Assembly (NCBI GenBank): GCA_964016875.1
Contig: OZ024729.1
Span: 23,208,494 to 23,272,493 of the forward strand
DNA: 64,000 nt
Source: Fallopia convolvulus
Taxonomy: Eukaryota > Streptophyta > Magnoliopsida > Caryophyllales > Polygonaceae
Direction of reading: 5' to 3'
In this document: one piece after another, positions 21,079 through 34,027 of the stretch
Numbering within the stretch: the first letter of the stretch is position 1
How the letters are laid out: each line of letters begins with the position of its first letter
Notes under the pieces: generated by a model
Told to the model about the DNA's origin: nothing
Databases searched by the model: none
Seen by the model: only the letters and a program-made list of their open reading frames with translations
Program-made: the position numbers and the translations under genes

Positions 21079-22413
21079 GGTTCAGGTGCGAATGGGCGCT
21101 CAGGTGCGAAATAAGAAAGAACAAGAGCCATTGGATCAAGAAAAATCAAAGGCGCTGATCATTTCACTTAAAAAGGGAAAAAACGGCACGGGCGAATTTT
21201 TGGCGAATTATTCACGTATTTTTGAAAAAAAGAAAATAGGACACGCGCCCAGATTGTTCATCGAAAATGTGGATTTGTTCATCAGTATCGTGGATTTGTT
21301 CATCAATACTATGGATTTGTTCATCAACACTGTGTCATATTTGTTCATTGGTTTTGACATATTTGTTCATCGGTTTGTGCATATTTGTTTATTAGTAACA
21401 TCAATTTGTTCATTGGTTTATGCATATTTGTTCATTGATAGATGCATATTTTTTCATTGTTACATTCATATTTGTTCATTGGTTTTGGCATATTTGTTCA
21501 TCGGTTTGTGCATATTTGTTCATTGGTTTATGCATATTTGTTCATTGCCTTTTCATACAATTGTTCATTGCTAAATGCATGTTTGTTCATTAGTAACGTC
21601 TTAGCATACACCATATTATTGCAAAGTCAGATTCTTTATCTATTATTCTTTGTATTCAAGTTTCTAAATCAAACTTATCTTGTTTAGGTACTATATTGAG
21701 CACTTCATTCGTATTGACAAGTTAGCGTTAAAGCACTTCATTCGTATTATCCTTTGCATTCAAGATACCCTAAATGTACAAGTTGATGGTATTGACACAT
21801 AAACATAAGTTTTTTTTATTCACAAATAGGATATATCAATGAACAAACAAGGTTATATCAATGTACAAATAGAAGTATATCAATGAACAAATATGGGTAT
21901 ATCAATAAAAAAATAATGGTATATCAATGAACAAACAAGGCTATATCAATGAACAAATAGTAGTATATCAATGAACAAATATGGGCATATCGAAAGTAAT
22001 TATATGTGCCTCAAAAACTATATAATATTGTATTCCTACACATAAATAAGGTTAAAAATAAAATTAAAAATTAAAAAAGTTCGAAATTGAAGAACATTGT
22101 TATCAAAAACTCGATGCACAATTAGTTAGTATTGATGAACAATTGGTCAATATTGATGAACAAATCGCTAGTATTGATGAACAAATTGGGCGCGTCTCAT
22201 AAAAACGTATTTTTCGAAAAATTCATGAATAATACGGGAAAAATTCGTCTGTGCCGTATTTTATTGAAAAATACACAAATAATACGGGAAAAATTCGTCC
22301 GTGCCGTATTTTATTTTTTTTAATGAATGTTTAATCAAGGACGTTGATTTTTTGGAAGGAACGAACGAGATTTATTCTCAATTCTCACCTGGGCGCCCAT
22401 TCGCACTTAACTC
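21079..22413. mobile_element. TIR DNA transposon with GTTCAT-array arms, copy 1
   Basis: Imperfect terminal inverted repeats: GGTTCAGGTGCGAATGGGCG at the left, and GAGTTAAGTGCGAATGGGCG read inward from the right. The left arm (21,257-21,600) holds more than a dozen TTTGTTCATYRG units. The right arm (21,820-22,190) holds the same motif in opposite orientation (TATATCAATGAACAAA). Between them, 21,601-21,697 matches, at roughly 90 percent by eye, the complement of an RNase H coding fragment at 55,385-55,480. No transposase is present and no target duplication was found. Superfamily uncertain; Mutator-like is my best guess. Confidence 0.75.
21601..21697 (+). pseudogene. Captured RNase H (RVT_3-type) gene fragment
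   Basis: Reads as HIILAKSDSLSII-like codons with frame damage. A near-identical, longer and open version is on the opposite strand at 55,251-55,595. Its place between the two array arms shows that it travels inside the TIR transposon. Confidence 0.6.
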
Positions 22414-23479
22414 TTCCCCTCAAATAAATTATAAGATTAATATATGTGACTTATAAGCTTGAAAATTCTGATTTTGAAAATAATATTAACTTGGGCATAT
22501 TTTTTATTCTAAAATAAAAGGAATATTAAGATAATGAGATTTAATAAAACTAGGCTCTATTAAAAAGGAAATTAGCCTTGCATGTCTTTTAATCCTATAA
22601 TATGCTTTGGAATAATATTAGTAAGATATTTTGAATAAAGTATTTTAATAAGAACAAGTTTGGAATTAAATAAATTAAATAAATAATTTTGCAAGTGTTT
22701 TTATATAAAGAAATACATTATGATACACATGAGAAAGTTGTTAAATAAAATCATGGGATTAAATTATGAGGTTTATATACATGAAAAGTATAATATAAAC
22801 AATATTATTATCTTACTTGGAGCTTAATTTAATGAATAAAAGAACTAGAGCAAGTTGATGGAAAATAATATCTTAAGATTTTTTAATATAAAAGTGTTTG
22901 CATGTCTTTTAAAGAGCATATGGTATACTTAAAAATATAATGATAAGATATGCTAGTTATAAAAGATATTTTAAGATCAAGATATGAAATAAAAGAAATA
23001 TAAGAAGAAAGGTAAGGATATAATATGATAAGGGCATTATGGGCTTTTAATATCATGGGGATGATTTTTATAATCAATTTGAAAAAAATAAATATGGAAA
23101 ATATATTTTATTGAACTTTAATCAACTTGCATGCCTTGAATAATAAAAGAATTACTTAATAATATTAAGAAGATATTTTTGTGACCTTAAGCAAATAAAA
23201 AGGTTATAAATTAATACTTACCTTAAGTTAAATAAATATTTAATAATTTAAATAACATTATGTCTTGATCTTCAAAATCTTATAATACTTAAAATAAAAT
23301 AAAGTTCTTTTTATAAAGAATACTTGGATATTACTGTTAGACAAAATTTGTTAAAGGAAAACAACTTTGTACAAACACATCTAATTTAATTTTTTAAGTT
23401 CGACCCTTATCTGTGCATCTTTACAACTCTATTAATAATATAGAAACGTTGGAAACTTTTGGAGTTAATTTTTAATTTG
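22414..23479. repeat. AT-rich region with degenerate repeats
   Basis: About 1 kb, very AT-rich. The motif TTGCATGTCTTTTAA, followed within 60-90 bp by AAGATATTTT, recurs near 22,577, 22,900 and 23,128, so it may be an old tandem array. No coding capacity. It belongs either to the interrupted LTR or to the edge of the Tat-like insertion. Confidence 0.4.
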
Positions 23480-23503
23480 AGCTGCACCCGAGTTATAACG
23501 GGT

Positions 23504-24375
23504 TGCCTACGCATCTCTTTAACGAGAATCAAGCCTTACGTAGTTCAGAAGTTTTAATTTTTGGTAGGATTTTCATGCATCAGAGAAACGAGCCTAAACC
23601 CACCTTCTAGGAAGGGTTGCCTAAGCTCGGTTCAACTATCATTTGCACGACGTGGAGAAAATTAGACCCACCTTCTAGGAAGGGTTGTTTAACTTCTCCA
23701 ACAATTTTTTGGTTTAATTTTGGTCATGCGATTGAACTCGGCGATCATTTGATTTTTGCCAAGCATCCTACGTACCCTTTTAAAAGAGATCAAATCACAC
23801 GTAGTTCTTTTAGTTATTATTTTTTTATTTGATTTTTTATATGTGCGATTGAACATGGTATGTATTTGATTTTTTTACCAAAATAACATGGTAGTCCATG
23901 GAAGGACATCAAGTCATAACGTAGTTCTGAAAAGAACACACTTTAATTTGAGGTTGTGATTGAACCCGACGAGCATTAGTCATATGCCGGGCTTCCTACG
24001 TACCCTTAGTGGGATCAAATCGCCGTAGTTCTTTTATAGAACACTTTAATTGTTGATTTAGGTTTGTGTTTTTTTAAATTTGGAAGTGTGACTGAATTTG
24101 AGACCCGTTTGGATTTATTGTCGAATTTCCTACGTACCCATTGAAGGAATCAAGTCTACGTAGTTCTTCCAAAAGACATATTCATTTGAGGTTATGATTG
24201 AACTCGGCGAGCATTTGCGCTATATGTCGAGCTTCCTACGTACCCGTTGAAGGGATCAAGTCTACGTTTAAGAGAACACTTTTTAATTTGAGATTGTGAT
24301 TGAACCCGACGAGCATTTGCGCTATATGTCGAGCTTCCTACGTACCCTTAGTGGGATCAAATCAACGTAGTTCGG
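23504..24375. repeat. Hairpin-repeat array of the Tat-like 3' region, first block
   Basis: Two short repeats alternate. Type A, about 42 bp, begins CCTACGTACCC and ends ACGTAGTTC, so CTACGT pairs with ACGTAG. Copies are near 23,504, 23,765, 23,886 (decayed), 23,990, 24,127, 24,232 and 24,336. Type B, CCTTCTAGGAAGG within ACCCACCTTCTAGGAAGGGT, is a short hairpin at 23,599 and 23,659. Repeats of this kind are known from non-coding regions of Tat/Ogre elements. Confidence 0.65.
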
Positions 24376-25757
24376 AAATGAACTCAATGGACCATTTGAA
24401 TGTAATCCAAAAATATGTATAGGCTTTATATGGGTCGGCCTTTCGAAGCACGTTTGAAGACTGTTGTATGATGCATTTGTCTATCCTCCGTCTCCAATTT
24501 TACGTACGCAAGTCTCATTCTAGTATGAATACCATGCATATATATTTACTATATATACTTTTGCGTTTGCCGACACAACACCCAGCAATGTACATGATTA
24601 ACTTTATTTGCACCAACTGGTTTCTTTTTCTTCTTCTTTTTTTGTGCTTTTCCATGTACTTTTGATCATTATATTTTGAAGGGCAATTTGAATGTTGCTT
24701 GTCTTAACTTGCAACTATATGTTCCTCCTTGTATGTGTTAGGAGTCTACAGAAAACTGAAGTTTGGGCACTCCTCGTGGTGTTCTCGATCGCCCCTCTTT
24801 GCAATTCAGCAACTTGACGCTCAAAGATGTGAAGACAAGGTCCATTGTATATATCGATCACAACTCAGATAGTTTAGACTATACAACTTCAATATCCATG
24901 AGTCTTTAATGACGTGCTGACTTGGATGCAACGATCGTTTGAACAATCGAAAATCCGATCGGATCTGACCCTCTCTCCTCTTTGACTTCTATCAGTGCTT
25001 TATAACCCCAAAGCATGCCTCTGATTCCCTCCATCGTTTAGTAATTAACTAGCTAGTGCAAAATGGGCTTTTTACGTAAATGTTGGCCCAAAGCATACTT
25101 TGTACGTATGCAATTTCACAAGCTTTTGCCATCATTCATTTAAAGCATTACATGTTTGTATATTTATGCTTTATTTATTTTTTTATTATATATATATATG
25201 TATATATGTGCATGTACATATGCTTATATATATTGAGTCTAAATTGGCATAAGACTTGTCAATATAGAAAAGTTATAATTTAAATTATGGGTCCAGTTCA
25301 TACCCATACTTTAAACTATATTTGTTTTATTCAAATCATGAAAAAATAATTTCATGAAATTTATCCCCAAACAGTTGCCCCCGAACTTTGTACGTGTAAA
25401 TTTATAAAGAGCGCGTTCAAAGTTCGTCTTGCCTTTTGGCATAATGGTAAACGATAGGGGTATGTAGGAATTTTGAGATGATTTTTTTTTGGTATTTGGT
25501 TTTGACTTTGAGGCGAGAGGTCGTGTTTGAGGTTGACTTTTTAGCCATTGATCATTTTTGTAGACAAGACTTTGAATTTGAGGCTTCGTTCCATTAAGTT
25601 TAGTTTGCTACCTCTGTAGTGATATTTTGAACATGATACCCATACCATGTATGATCATTTTTTTGAACTTTGGGGATTTCCTATCTTGATTAAAGGAAAT
25701 AAAGATGATTTTTTCTGTTTGTTTTTGTAGCTGCATCTAGCATGTGAAATAACTAGA
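24376..25757. other. Repeat-free part of the Tat-like 3' region
   Basis: No recognisable gene. A TA-rich microsatellite-like stretch (TATATATATATG) is near 25,187-25,205. Confidence 0.4.
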
Positions 25758-26215
25758 CTGCCTACGTACCCCTTTGCAAGGGATCAAGCCTCTCGTAGTT
25801 CTTTTTGAACCATTTTTGTTTTGGTTTGCATCAGCGGATGATATTCAAACCCACCTTCTAGGAAGGGTGGCTCAAGTTTCAATCCAACTATCATGTGTAT
25901 GTCTATTTTACCTTTTGTGCGCATCACCAAGATAATTGGAACCCACCTTCTAGGAAGGGTTGCCCCAATCATTTTGACTATCATTTGCGCATAGGATTTT
26001 TTTTTGAGGTTTGCGACTGAATTCGAGACTCATTTGAGTTTGATATCGAATTTCCTACGTACCCTTTTTGGGATCAAGTCTTGATGTAGTTCTAGGAGAC
26101 TAATAAACTCCCTCTTTTTTTGTTGTTTTGTGTTGTGGCTGCATCTAGCATTTAAGTTGGCTAGACTGCCTACGTACCCCTTTGCAAGGGATCAAGCCTC
26201 TCGTAGTTCGTCTTA
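25758..26215. repeat. Hairpin-repeat array of the Tat-like 3' region, second block
   Basis: Type A copies at 25,759, 26,049 and 26,167; the first and last share CCTTTGCAAGGGATCAAG. Type B copies are near 25,848 and 25,939. The block ends about 30 bp before the integrase stop. Confidence 0.65.
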
Positions 26216-26238
26216 ACTCAACTATCCAGACATGAGGT

Positions 26239-28197
26239 CTAAGCAAAGAACCTCTTAACAAACTTTCCATTCACGCAAGCATAAACCACTTCGCCATCTA
26301 CATTTGAGAGCTCGTATGCACCCTTAGGAAAGACTTTAGTGATAACACATGGGCCCTCCCATTTTGGCTCGAATTTCCCTTGCGACTTTCGATTAATGAC
26401 AATTGGCCTCCTTATTGTAAGGACCAAATCACCAACCAGAAATGAACGAAACTTGACTCGCTTATTAAATGCACCAGCAATTTGTGCTTGATATGTCTCA
26501 AGTCTTTGTTGGACTGATAATCTATGCTCATCTAATGCTTCGAGCTCAGCCAAGCGAATTTTTGCATTTTCGTCTGGATTAGATAGTTGAATAGCGACTC
26601 TTAGAGAAGGAAATTGTACCTCAAGGGGTAGCACGGCCTCAGACCCAAAGACTAAATTATAAGGTGTACATCCAGTCGATGTTCGAACAGTAGTACGATA
26701 TGCCCATAAAGCCTCGGGTAAACGATCATGCCAATCTCGTTTTGATTTTGACACCATCTTTTTAAGAATCTTTGTGAGCACTTTATTAAATGCCTCAGCT
26801 TGACCATTTGATGATGGATTATAACTTGATGAGAAACTGTGCTTGAATACAAACTTTTCAGCTAACTTCACCAACATTTGATTTTTGAAGTAAAGGGCAT
26901 TATCTGAAATGATTTTTGAAGGAACTCCGTATCTATAAATCAACTGGATCCTTATAAAGTTTGCAACTTCTTTTGCCCCTACTTTCTTTAGTGCCAAAAC
27001 TTCGGCCCATTTAGAGAAATAATCCGTTGCGGCCAAAATGTATTGATGACCACGAGATGATGATGGATTAATGGGTCCGACTACATCGAGGCCCTATGCA
27101 TTAAATGGCCATGACAAAGTAGTCAGATGAAGAAGTTGTGGAGGCTGGTGAATAAAATCCGAATGAATCTGACAAGCATGACAAGATTTTGCAAACTTCA
27201 TTGCATCTTTCACCATAGTTGGCCAATAGTAGCCTAACCGCTTAATTTGATCAGCCAACTTAGGGCCAGCTTGATGTGCTCCACAAACTCCAGCATGAGT
27301 TTCAGCTAGGATATATCTAGCATCTTCTTTGGACAAACACCTAAGTAACACACCATCAAAAGCTCTCCGATAGAGAGTATCATTTTGTAATGAGAACCTC
27401 GGTGCTCGTCTTTTGACATCTACCTTTCTTTTTGGATCCTCGGGTAAAATCCCATGCTTCAAATACTCTAAAATAGGTTGGCGCCAATCATTGTTTTGAT
27501 CAATTTCATAGACTGAGACCACCCTAACTTCCTCAACTTGATCAACACGTTCCAAGGCTGGTGCAAGCAAGTGGCGCTCTCCAATGGTCACTTGAATCTC
27601 CCTTTCATCAGGAAGTGTGAGAGACGCAGCTAGTTTGGCCAAGGCATCTGCCTTGGCATTTTCAGATCTTGACACATGTTCGATCTCAACCTGATAAAAT
27701 TGGCCTAAAAGATCTTTCGCCCTTTGATGAAGCAGGAGCAACCCTGAATTTCTCACCTCATATTGTCCATTAATTTGTTTGACAATCAATTGAGAATCTC
27801 CAAACACTTTTAATGGCTCTACATGCATTTCTAAGGCGATTTCAAGGCCAATAATTAAGGCTTCATATTCAGCCACATTATTTGTACAATTCTCTAACAA
27901 AGAGAAAGAATATGGTACCAACCCACCAGAAGGAGTAATGAATATAATTCCAACTCCAACGCCATCTTTTCTTCCTGCACCATCAAAGTATAACTGCCAT
28001 GGTCTCTCCTCGACCGTGAAAACATCCTCATCAGGAAAATCGTATTGTAGCTTTTCATCTTCAGGGGTTGGGTGAGCCGCTAGAAAGTCAGCCAAGGCTT
28101 GCCCCTTTACTGCTTTTTGTGAGATAAATTTGATGTCAAACGGAGCTAGAAGCATGGCCCATTTAGCCAATCTCCCGGATAGCACAGTTTTTGACAA
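26239..28197 (-). pseudogene. pol: RNase H and integrase of the Tat-like element
   Basis: One frame with a single internal stop. RNase H comes first with Asp in YFDGAG, Glu in AEYEAL, Asp in GDSQLI and Asp in ADALAK. Integrase follows: an HHCC zinc finger (HAGVCGAHQ ... CHACQ), then the core with Asp in ATDYFSKWAE, Asp in ISDNALYF and Glu in GQAEAFNK, so the DDE triad is complete. A TAG at 27,094-27,096 sits between zinc finger and core, where relatives usually have Trp. The C-terminus ends naturally at GKFVKRFFA. Apart from the stop this is the best kept pol region in the composite element. Confidence 0.85.
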
Positions 28198-29180
28198 GAT
28201 GAACCTTAGAGGATCAGCCTTTGAGACTAATGTTATTTGATGGGATAAAAGGTAGTGTCTTAATTTTTAAATGGCAAAAATCAAAGCCAAACAAACTTTT
28301 TCCATAGAGGAATAGTTATGTTCTGCCCCCACCAATGTTCGACTGATGTAATATAAGGCAACCTCCTTTCCCTCATCATTATTTTGAGCCAGCATGGCCC
28401 CTAAAGACCTCTCATGAGATGCGGTATAGAGGATAAGGGGTCTCATGAGATGCTTTCAAGTGCATCTTGACATGCTCGATCCCAAATGAATGGCGTGTCC
28501 TTTTTCATCAGCCTTAGAAATGGTTGACACCTCCCTGTTAAATTAGATATGAAGCGTCGAATGTAGGCAAGCTTGCCTTGTAAACCCCGAAGCTCACGAA
28601 GATTTCTAGGAGGAGGCATTTCCATGATAGCCTTGATTTTATCAGGATCAATTTCAATCCCTCGGTATCGCACAATGAAACCGAGAAATTTGCCTGACAT
28701 GACACCCAATGCGCATTTGAGGGGATTCATTTTGAGTTGATGCTTTCGCAATCTCTCGAAAATTCTTCGAAGGTCATTTGGATGACCCTCCCTTTCTTTA
28801 GTTTTAACCACAAGGTCATCCACATAACACTCAACAGTGTTGTGAAGAAGGTCATGGAAAATGACTGTCATAGCCTTTTGATATGTTGCCCCGGCATTCT
28901 TCAAACCGAAAGGCATCACTGTATAGCAAAAAGTGCCCAAAGGTGTTCGAAAAGCTGTGTACTCTTCATCTTTCGGATCCATTTTAATTTGGTTATAACC
29001 AGAAAACCCATCCATAAAAGACAAAGCCTTGAATCCGGTCGTGGCATCGACCAACAACTCAGTGATTGGAAGTGGGAATTCATCTTTAGGGCATGCTTCA
29101 TTCAAATCCCTAAAGTCCACACAGATCCTAAGCTTTCCATTTTTCTTCCTGACGGGAACAATGTTGGCCAACCATATATT
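28198..29180 (-). pseudogene. pol: Reverse transcriptase of the Tat-like element
   Basis: Frame 29,171-28,443 carries the fingers and palm: VPVRKKNGKLRICVDFRDLN, FMDGFSGYNQIKM, VMPFGLKNAGATYQKAM, the catalytic YVDD (CYVDDLVVK) and the FLGFIV block. Downstream, 28,198-28,442 is in another frame with an apparent small deletion in the connection region and a TAA at 28,267-28,269 in the segment before KLRHYLLS. Frameshifts at both ends separate it from the flanking pol parts. Confidence 0.85.
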
Positions 29181-30405
29181 GAACCTCCCGAATGAAATCT
29201 GCTTCTATGAGCTTGTTGACCTCGCTCTTAATTTGGACCATTAGTTCAGGGCGGAATCGTCGTTGAGCCTGCTTAACTGGCTTCTTTTCCTCAACGATAT
29301 CCAATTTATGAACGGCTATTTGTCGGTCTAAACCAGGCATATCTTGGTATCCCCAAGCAAAAACATCCTTGTATTCATGAAGGAGTTTATATATCACCAT
29401 CTCATCGTTTGTAAGTGATGCACTCACAAAAACCGGTTTAGGTTCATCAAGAGTACCAAGATTGATCTCTTGAAGATCATCTACTGTAGGTTGACCACCA
29501 TCTTCCAACTCTGGTGGAGCAGGTTGAACTGTGTTGATGAAATCCGATGAATCCTCCTCGTGGTTCATTTCTTGAGAAGAACTTTCAGCATTAAAGAAGG
29601 TTACAACATTCGCTTCTTCGATTTGGGAGGTAAGAGTAGGCCTCCTTTTGTTGGCCTTCCCCTTCTTGACACTTTTAACATGGAACTTCTTGACCTTTAG
29701 TTTTTTGACTCTTTCAAGCCTTTGGAACACAGATGGACGAGACGCTTCATTTGTTGATGTTGTATCAAGCCTTTGAAAAACCGACACTCGAGGAACTATT
29801 GCTTCTTCCTTGGAGAACATCTCTTGCTCCATTGACGTCAATGTCATGGGCTCTATAACACTTGCTGTCAAAAGTTCACCTTCTAGCGAAACTTGCAAGT
29901 TGTCAAGAACATACTTGTTTAGGTTTTTTCGTTGAATTTTATCCCTAAAGGAGGGTTTCAACCTTTGCAACTTAACTTGATGTTTCTCTTGTAATGAGGA
30001 AGGTTGATTGGAAGGGTTTGAAGCTTCCCCCCATAATACAACTCTCTTGCTCTCACTTCCTTCTTCTCCAAAAACTTTATGGACAACCAAAGTGTCTTTT
30101 TGCAAGGATTGATCAATTTTTCGGAGAGGACAAGTATAACTAGTCATCAAAGAGTGCATAATCTTATCAACAGAAGTCATAGGTTTTTGCCCAACCTTTC
30201 TCTTGTCTTTTGGTGTATATCTGAACAGCATCTTAGGTTGTGCGATCTTCTCCTCCTTTATTTCCTCAAGAGAAACACCAGATGTTTGAGCATTTTCACA
30301 AGTTACCTCGTTCTTTTTAAGACTCTCAACACCATCACCTCCTTTCACGGACATCGAGGAGCAAAAGCTAATCGATTTGTAAAACTTAGCATCGGCATAA
30401 TTCAC
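29181..30405 (-). pseudogene. Region upstream of RT in the Tat-like polyprotein
   Basis: Open for about 425 codons. The first 300 residues are poorly conserved linker with repeated VFQRL motifs. The C-terminal part has YKDVFAWGYQDMPGLD and AVHKLDIVEEKKPVKQ, the conserved lead-in to Tat-type RT, then the start of RT (VNKLIEADFIREVQY) before a frameshift near 29,180. No protease is present. The first Met-like codon is arbitrary because the sequence is truncated near 30,420. Confidence 0.75.
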
Positions 30406-30439
30406 ATCTTGTATGCTAATAATATCGATTGTTATAAAT

Positions 30440-31594
30440 AATGACCCAATTGTTATCGTTATTACGCTATTAAATATTCGATAGGACTATTACGCTAGTC
30501 TTGTTTGTGACCTTGCTTGTTTAAGATCTCTTTTCGAGATCGGTTTGGATGAAATAGTGAGGGGTGCGGGATTAACTCGACACCTCTATATAACCTACTA
30601 AGCCGTATGATACCACGCCTAAATTCTGCGACTTTACGGATCATGATCTATGTCTGCTCCTGCTCGGAGGAGGGACGAGTGCACCCTAGGTAAGTGCCCG
30701 GAACTTTGTTCCAGTAAGTGGACCCGGGCCCTTTCATGCCCCCCCCACACTCTTAAAAATCATTAATGTAAGTGAAAGTTTTCATCACGATACAAGATAA
30801 GTGCCAAAGCACAATTAAAAGAAACCAAAACCGGGTCGGAGTAGTACAACGTGGAAAGACCGCCTGGCTCTCGGTTCTTGAAAAGATCGTCTTTCCAATC
30901 TGAATGCTTATTCGGGCTTGTCTAAGGTGGGCGGGTACTTAAGCACCTTCGGGCCACATCCACTGTCTGGAGCACTGAATAAGATGAGGTTGGTTGAGGT
31001 CCGACAACGGCGCGGGAGGTTTTCAAAACTTGTATGTATTAACAACGTTCCCAACATACCTTCTACTCTAAGAAGTTCTACAATCTCGTAGCTCTTCTTT
31101 CGGTTTAAGAGTTATCTCATCTCGAGATCTACTCGTTTCCGTCCTTAAAGCTCCACATAAAGATTCTACAGCCTCGTAGTTTCCTTCACTTTCGGATCTA
31201 AGTTATCTCTCTTCGAGATCAACTAATTTTCGTCCGTAAAGATCCACATAAAGTTTATAACTTTCAGGTACATCTTTTCTAATTATCTCCTTGACAAAAT
31301 AATAAAATTACCAAACTACCCTTGAGAATTTTCATTCTCACTTGCTTAGTCTCCTTAGACTAATTCCACTATTTCCGCATTTTTGCCTGGTATTTCTCGC
31401 CATTCGAGACAAATGCCAGACTCTTGGATTGACATACCGAAGTGTTGAAGACAAAGTCTCGAAGGTTCGAGAAGAGTTATGCAAGGATAGAAGGTCAAGG
31501 CAAGACGACGTTGAAGAAAGGAAAGAATTTTTGTAAGAGCAAAGCATTCAAAAGATAGTGCACCAGCTCCTCTATTTTAAACTAAGCAAACCAT
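30440..31594 (+). repeat. Right LTR of the composite gypsy element, second segment
   Basis: Resembles the 3' halves of the LTRs at 40,270-41,574 and 48,780-50,089; shared blocks include CTAGGTAAGTGC, TCTTTCCAATCTGAATGCTT and GCTTAGTCTCCTTAGACTA. A tandem duplication of about 88 bp (31,076 and 31,164) is visible. Confidence 0.65.
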
Positions 31595-34027
31595 TGTAAC
31601 ACCCTGACTTCCGACAGGGCGCTACTTAGAAGTAGACCTTACAAGGTATTACTTAATTAGGTTGACAACTACACTTTAGGATCTTGCAACGCGGGCACGA
31701 CGAGAAAACTTAATAAAAACATCCAACCTTTCATTTTATAAAAATATAGAAAACGTAGTTATGCATGTATTCCCGAAAACATAAATATTCAAATCCGACG
31801 AATCACTACTAACAATAAATTATTCGAGGAAACAAAGACAAGTAATAATACTAACTCCATCATAATAGTAAAACCAACATCCTAGAAAGTCATAAATAAA
31901 CTAACGTAAACCCGACCCTACTATGACACGCGCTCTTCACCGCTCCGCCCCGCCATCTGGCCTCGGTTTCTGCACGGTTCCCTGGTTCATACCTGGAACT
32001 GAAAAATATTCCCCGAAGGGTCAGCTACTAATCTATCAAGTTAGAAAGAATACGGAAATTGCAAGACGTTTTAAAAGCATTTCTAAAGTCAGCATCCAAG
32101 TCCACAATCGTAATCATAACTCTAAAGGCCAATACCTAAATTAGTCATAATCAGTCACACATAGCACATACACATTTACAAGTACAACCTTATAACAATG
32201 CAATTCCTCCACCTCACAATCCGACTTCCAAGGCGCTCATCGTCGCGCCGAGTGCAGAGGCAAGCCCTCTCACTCCACTTCACAATCTCCCTTCTAACCC
32301 CAGCTAAGCCTCCACTGGAGCACTTGCCAAAACACATTGAGAATATTTTTCATTTTGAAGGGGCACGGTTTCCCTGTCACACAGGTCATGCATAGCCAAC
32401 ACTTCCTCAACGCCAGCTACGATGGGCTGTGTCGGAAACGGTACCAACACAAAGAAAACGTTCCAAAAATATCTTGCCAATAAAATACGTCCAAAACCAT
32501 TTTACACACAACAATTCAAGAAGTTCAAAACAATTTAAAAAGGTATTCGAGACTAGTTCCCAAAACCCGCCCTACAATAACGGTGTGCAATCTAACAGGA
32601 TAGAGAAGAACCGAGCAAGTCGAAAACGACTTACCTCGAACGAAGGATCCTCGAAAAAGACGGAAGTTAAGAGCGTGGGCACAGACGATTCCCTAGAAGA
32701 AATATTAACATAACAAGTTGAATTAGGTTCCACCCACACTTACTCTAACGAGATATATGCACGATTATCCCTGATATTATAAATCCGACTTAACGTGATC
32801 CAACTTATTAATACTAATTAGCACTACGTTGCACTTTTAAAGTACCACCATCCCACACTCTAGATCTCACTTAGTACGACTTATACTACCTAATGCTAAT
32901 CGACACCACTAAAAAAAACATCAACTCACACTAAATAAAATTCTTAGCCCAAAATCCACCTACCCAGCCCACCATTTATTGTAGACAACCCAACAACCCA
33001 CTTAATTTCTCTTCCAAATTTTAACCGGATAACCAGTCAAAGCCATGCCTTTGACCAGTCCATGTGGGCCCGCCCCTCCTTCTTCCTCGATTGGATAACG
33101 CTAGTCTGATTCCTCCTTCTTCCTCGGTCGAACATCACGCCAGTCCGATTCATCCTTCGCCGGCGGTCTTGTAACGAGCCCCCTCTTCCAACTCGCCCTC
33201 TACCCTCGAGCAAGAAGCAGAGGCGACCTCCTCGATCACCCACCGCGGACGGAAAAAGAAGGTGGCTTTCCCTGGTCAGCGCTGCCATCGACGGTCCACT
33301 CAGATCCGAATTTGCGGGGTCAACTAAAGCCCCTTACCCCGGACTCTACCCTCCGACGACGCTCTAACCAAACCGAAGAAGAAAACAGGGAAGGATAACT
33401 GAATACAGAGGATGCGAACTCACCGAAGACGATGGTACCGGACTGCCAGCGAGATTGGAATATCACCGGTGAATTGGTGATGGTGCGGTGGTTGACCGGT
33501 GGCGAATGCAGACACACTTTGGTAGGCTTGATGATCGGCAAGGCTCGACACAATCTCTGTCCTTCTATGCACAACAGGGGAAAAGAGTTGAACGAACTTC
33601 GATCGGCTCGCGTGATTCGGGATTATTCGAAAACGAGATAATATATAGAAAGAAACTCGAGAGTAGTTTGTTAAAATAGAGGGGTTTAAACCAGATTTGG
33701 ATTGATACGATTGATTAGGATAGGTTTTTCGAGTGATTGATCTTTTTGGCTTATTTTAGATAGAAAGAAAGTAATATAAATGTATATATATAGGCTTTTA
33801 GAAAGGTATAAATATATAATTGGGTAGATAAATGGGTTACTTGTACAAAGATATACATTAGATATAATTTACATAAGAAAGATAAGGGTATAGTCCATTG
33901 GTTGTCAAAACGGATTACTAATTAATTTGTTTTACGAGTTTACTGGCGGATCAAGAAACTCAAATGCTTGTAAGCGAAGGAACCCGTTTTCCGACTTACA
34001 AGACCTAAAACGAATACGGATATTACA
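31595..34027 (-). mobile_element. Solo LTR of a gypsy element
   Basis: Starts TGTAACACCC and ends GGATATTACA, with target duplication ACCAT at 31,590-31,594 and 34,028-34,032. Minus orientation is likely because that reading begins TGTAATATCC with AT-rich DNA, then a GC-rich leader (33,000-33,600), and ends GGGTGTTACA, like the related LTRs here. No internal domain remains; unequal LTR recombination is the usual origin. Short open frames inside have no recognisable product. Confidence 0.8.

Larger units (their letters stand above)
23480..30420 (-). mobile_element. Tat-like Ty3/gypsy element, 5'-truncated, LTRs not seen
   Basis: Minus-strand order: RT upstream linker, RT, an RNase H of the Tat second type, integrase, then a long 3' region with hairpin repeats. 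The RNase H (YFDGAGRKDG, NNVAEYEALI, VFGDSQL, AKADALAK) is typical of the Tat/Ogre/Retand clade. Gag and protease are missing beyond about 30,420, where gypsy LTR sequence resumes. No LTR could be recognised at either end, so the exact limits are uncertain. Confidence 0.75.

Noticed and set aside
21257..22190. CRISPR-like array of GTTCAT repeats
   Set aside because: Units are short, degenerate and irregularly spaced, reverse orientation in the middle and lie inside TIRs of a plant transposon; no cas genes.
21079..22413. Helitron
   Set aside because: Clear inverted terminal repeats are present, and no TC start, CTRR end or terminal hairpin.
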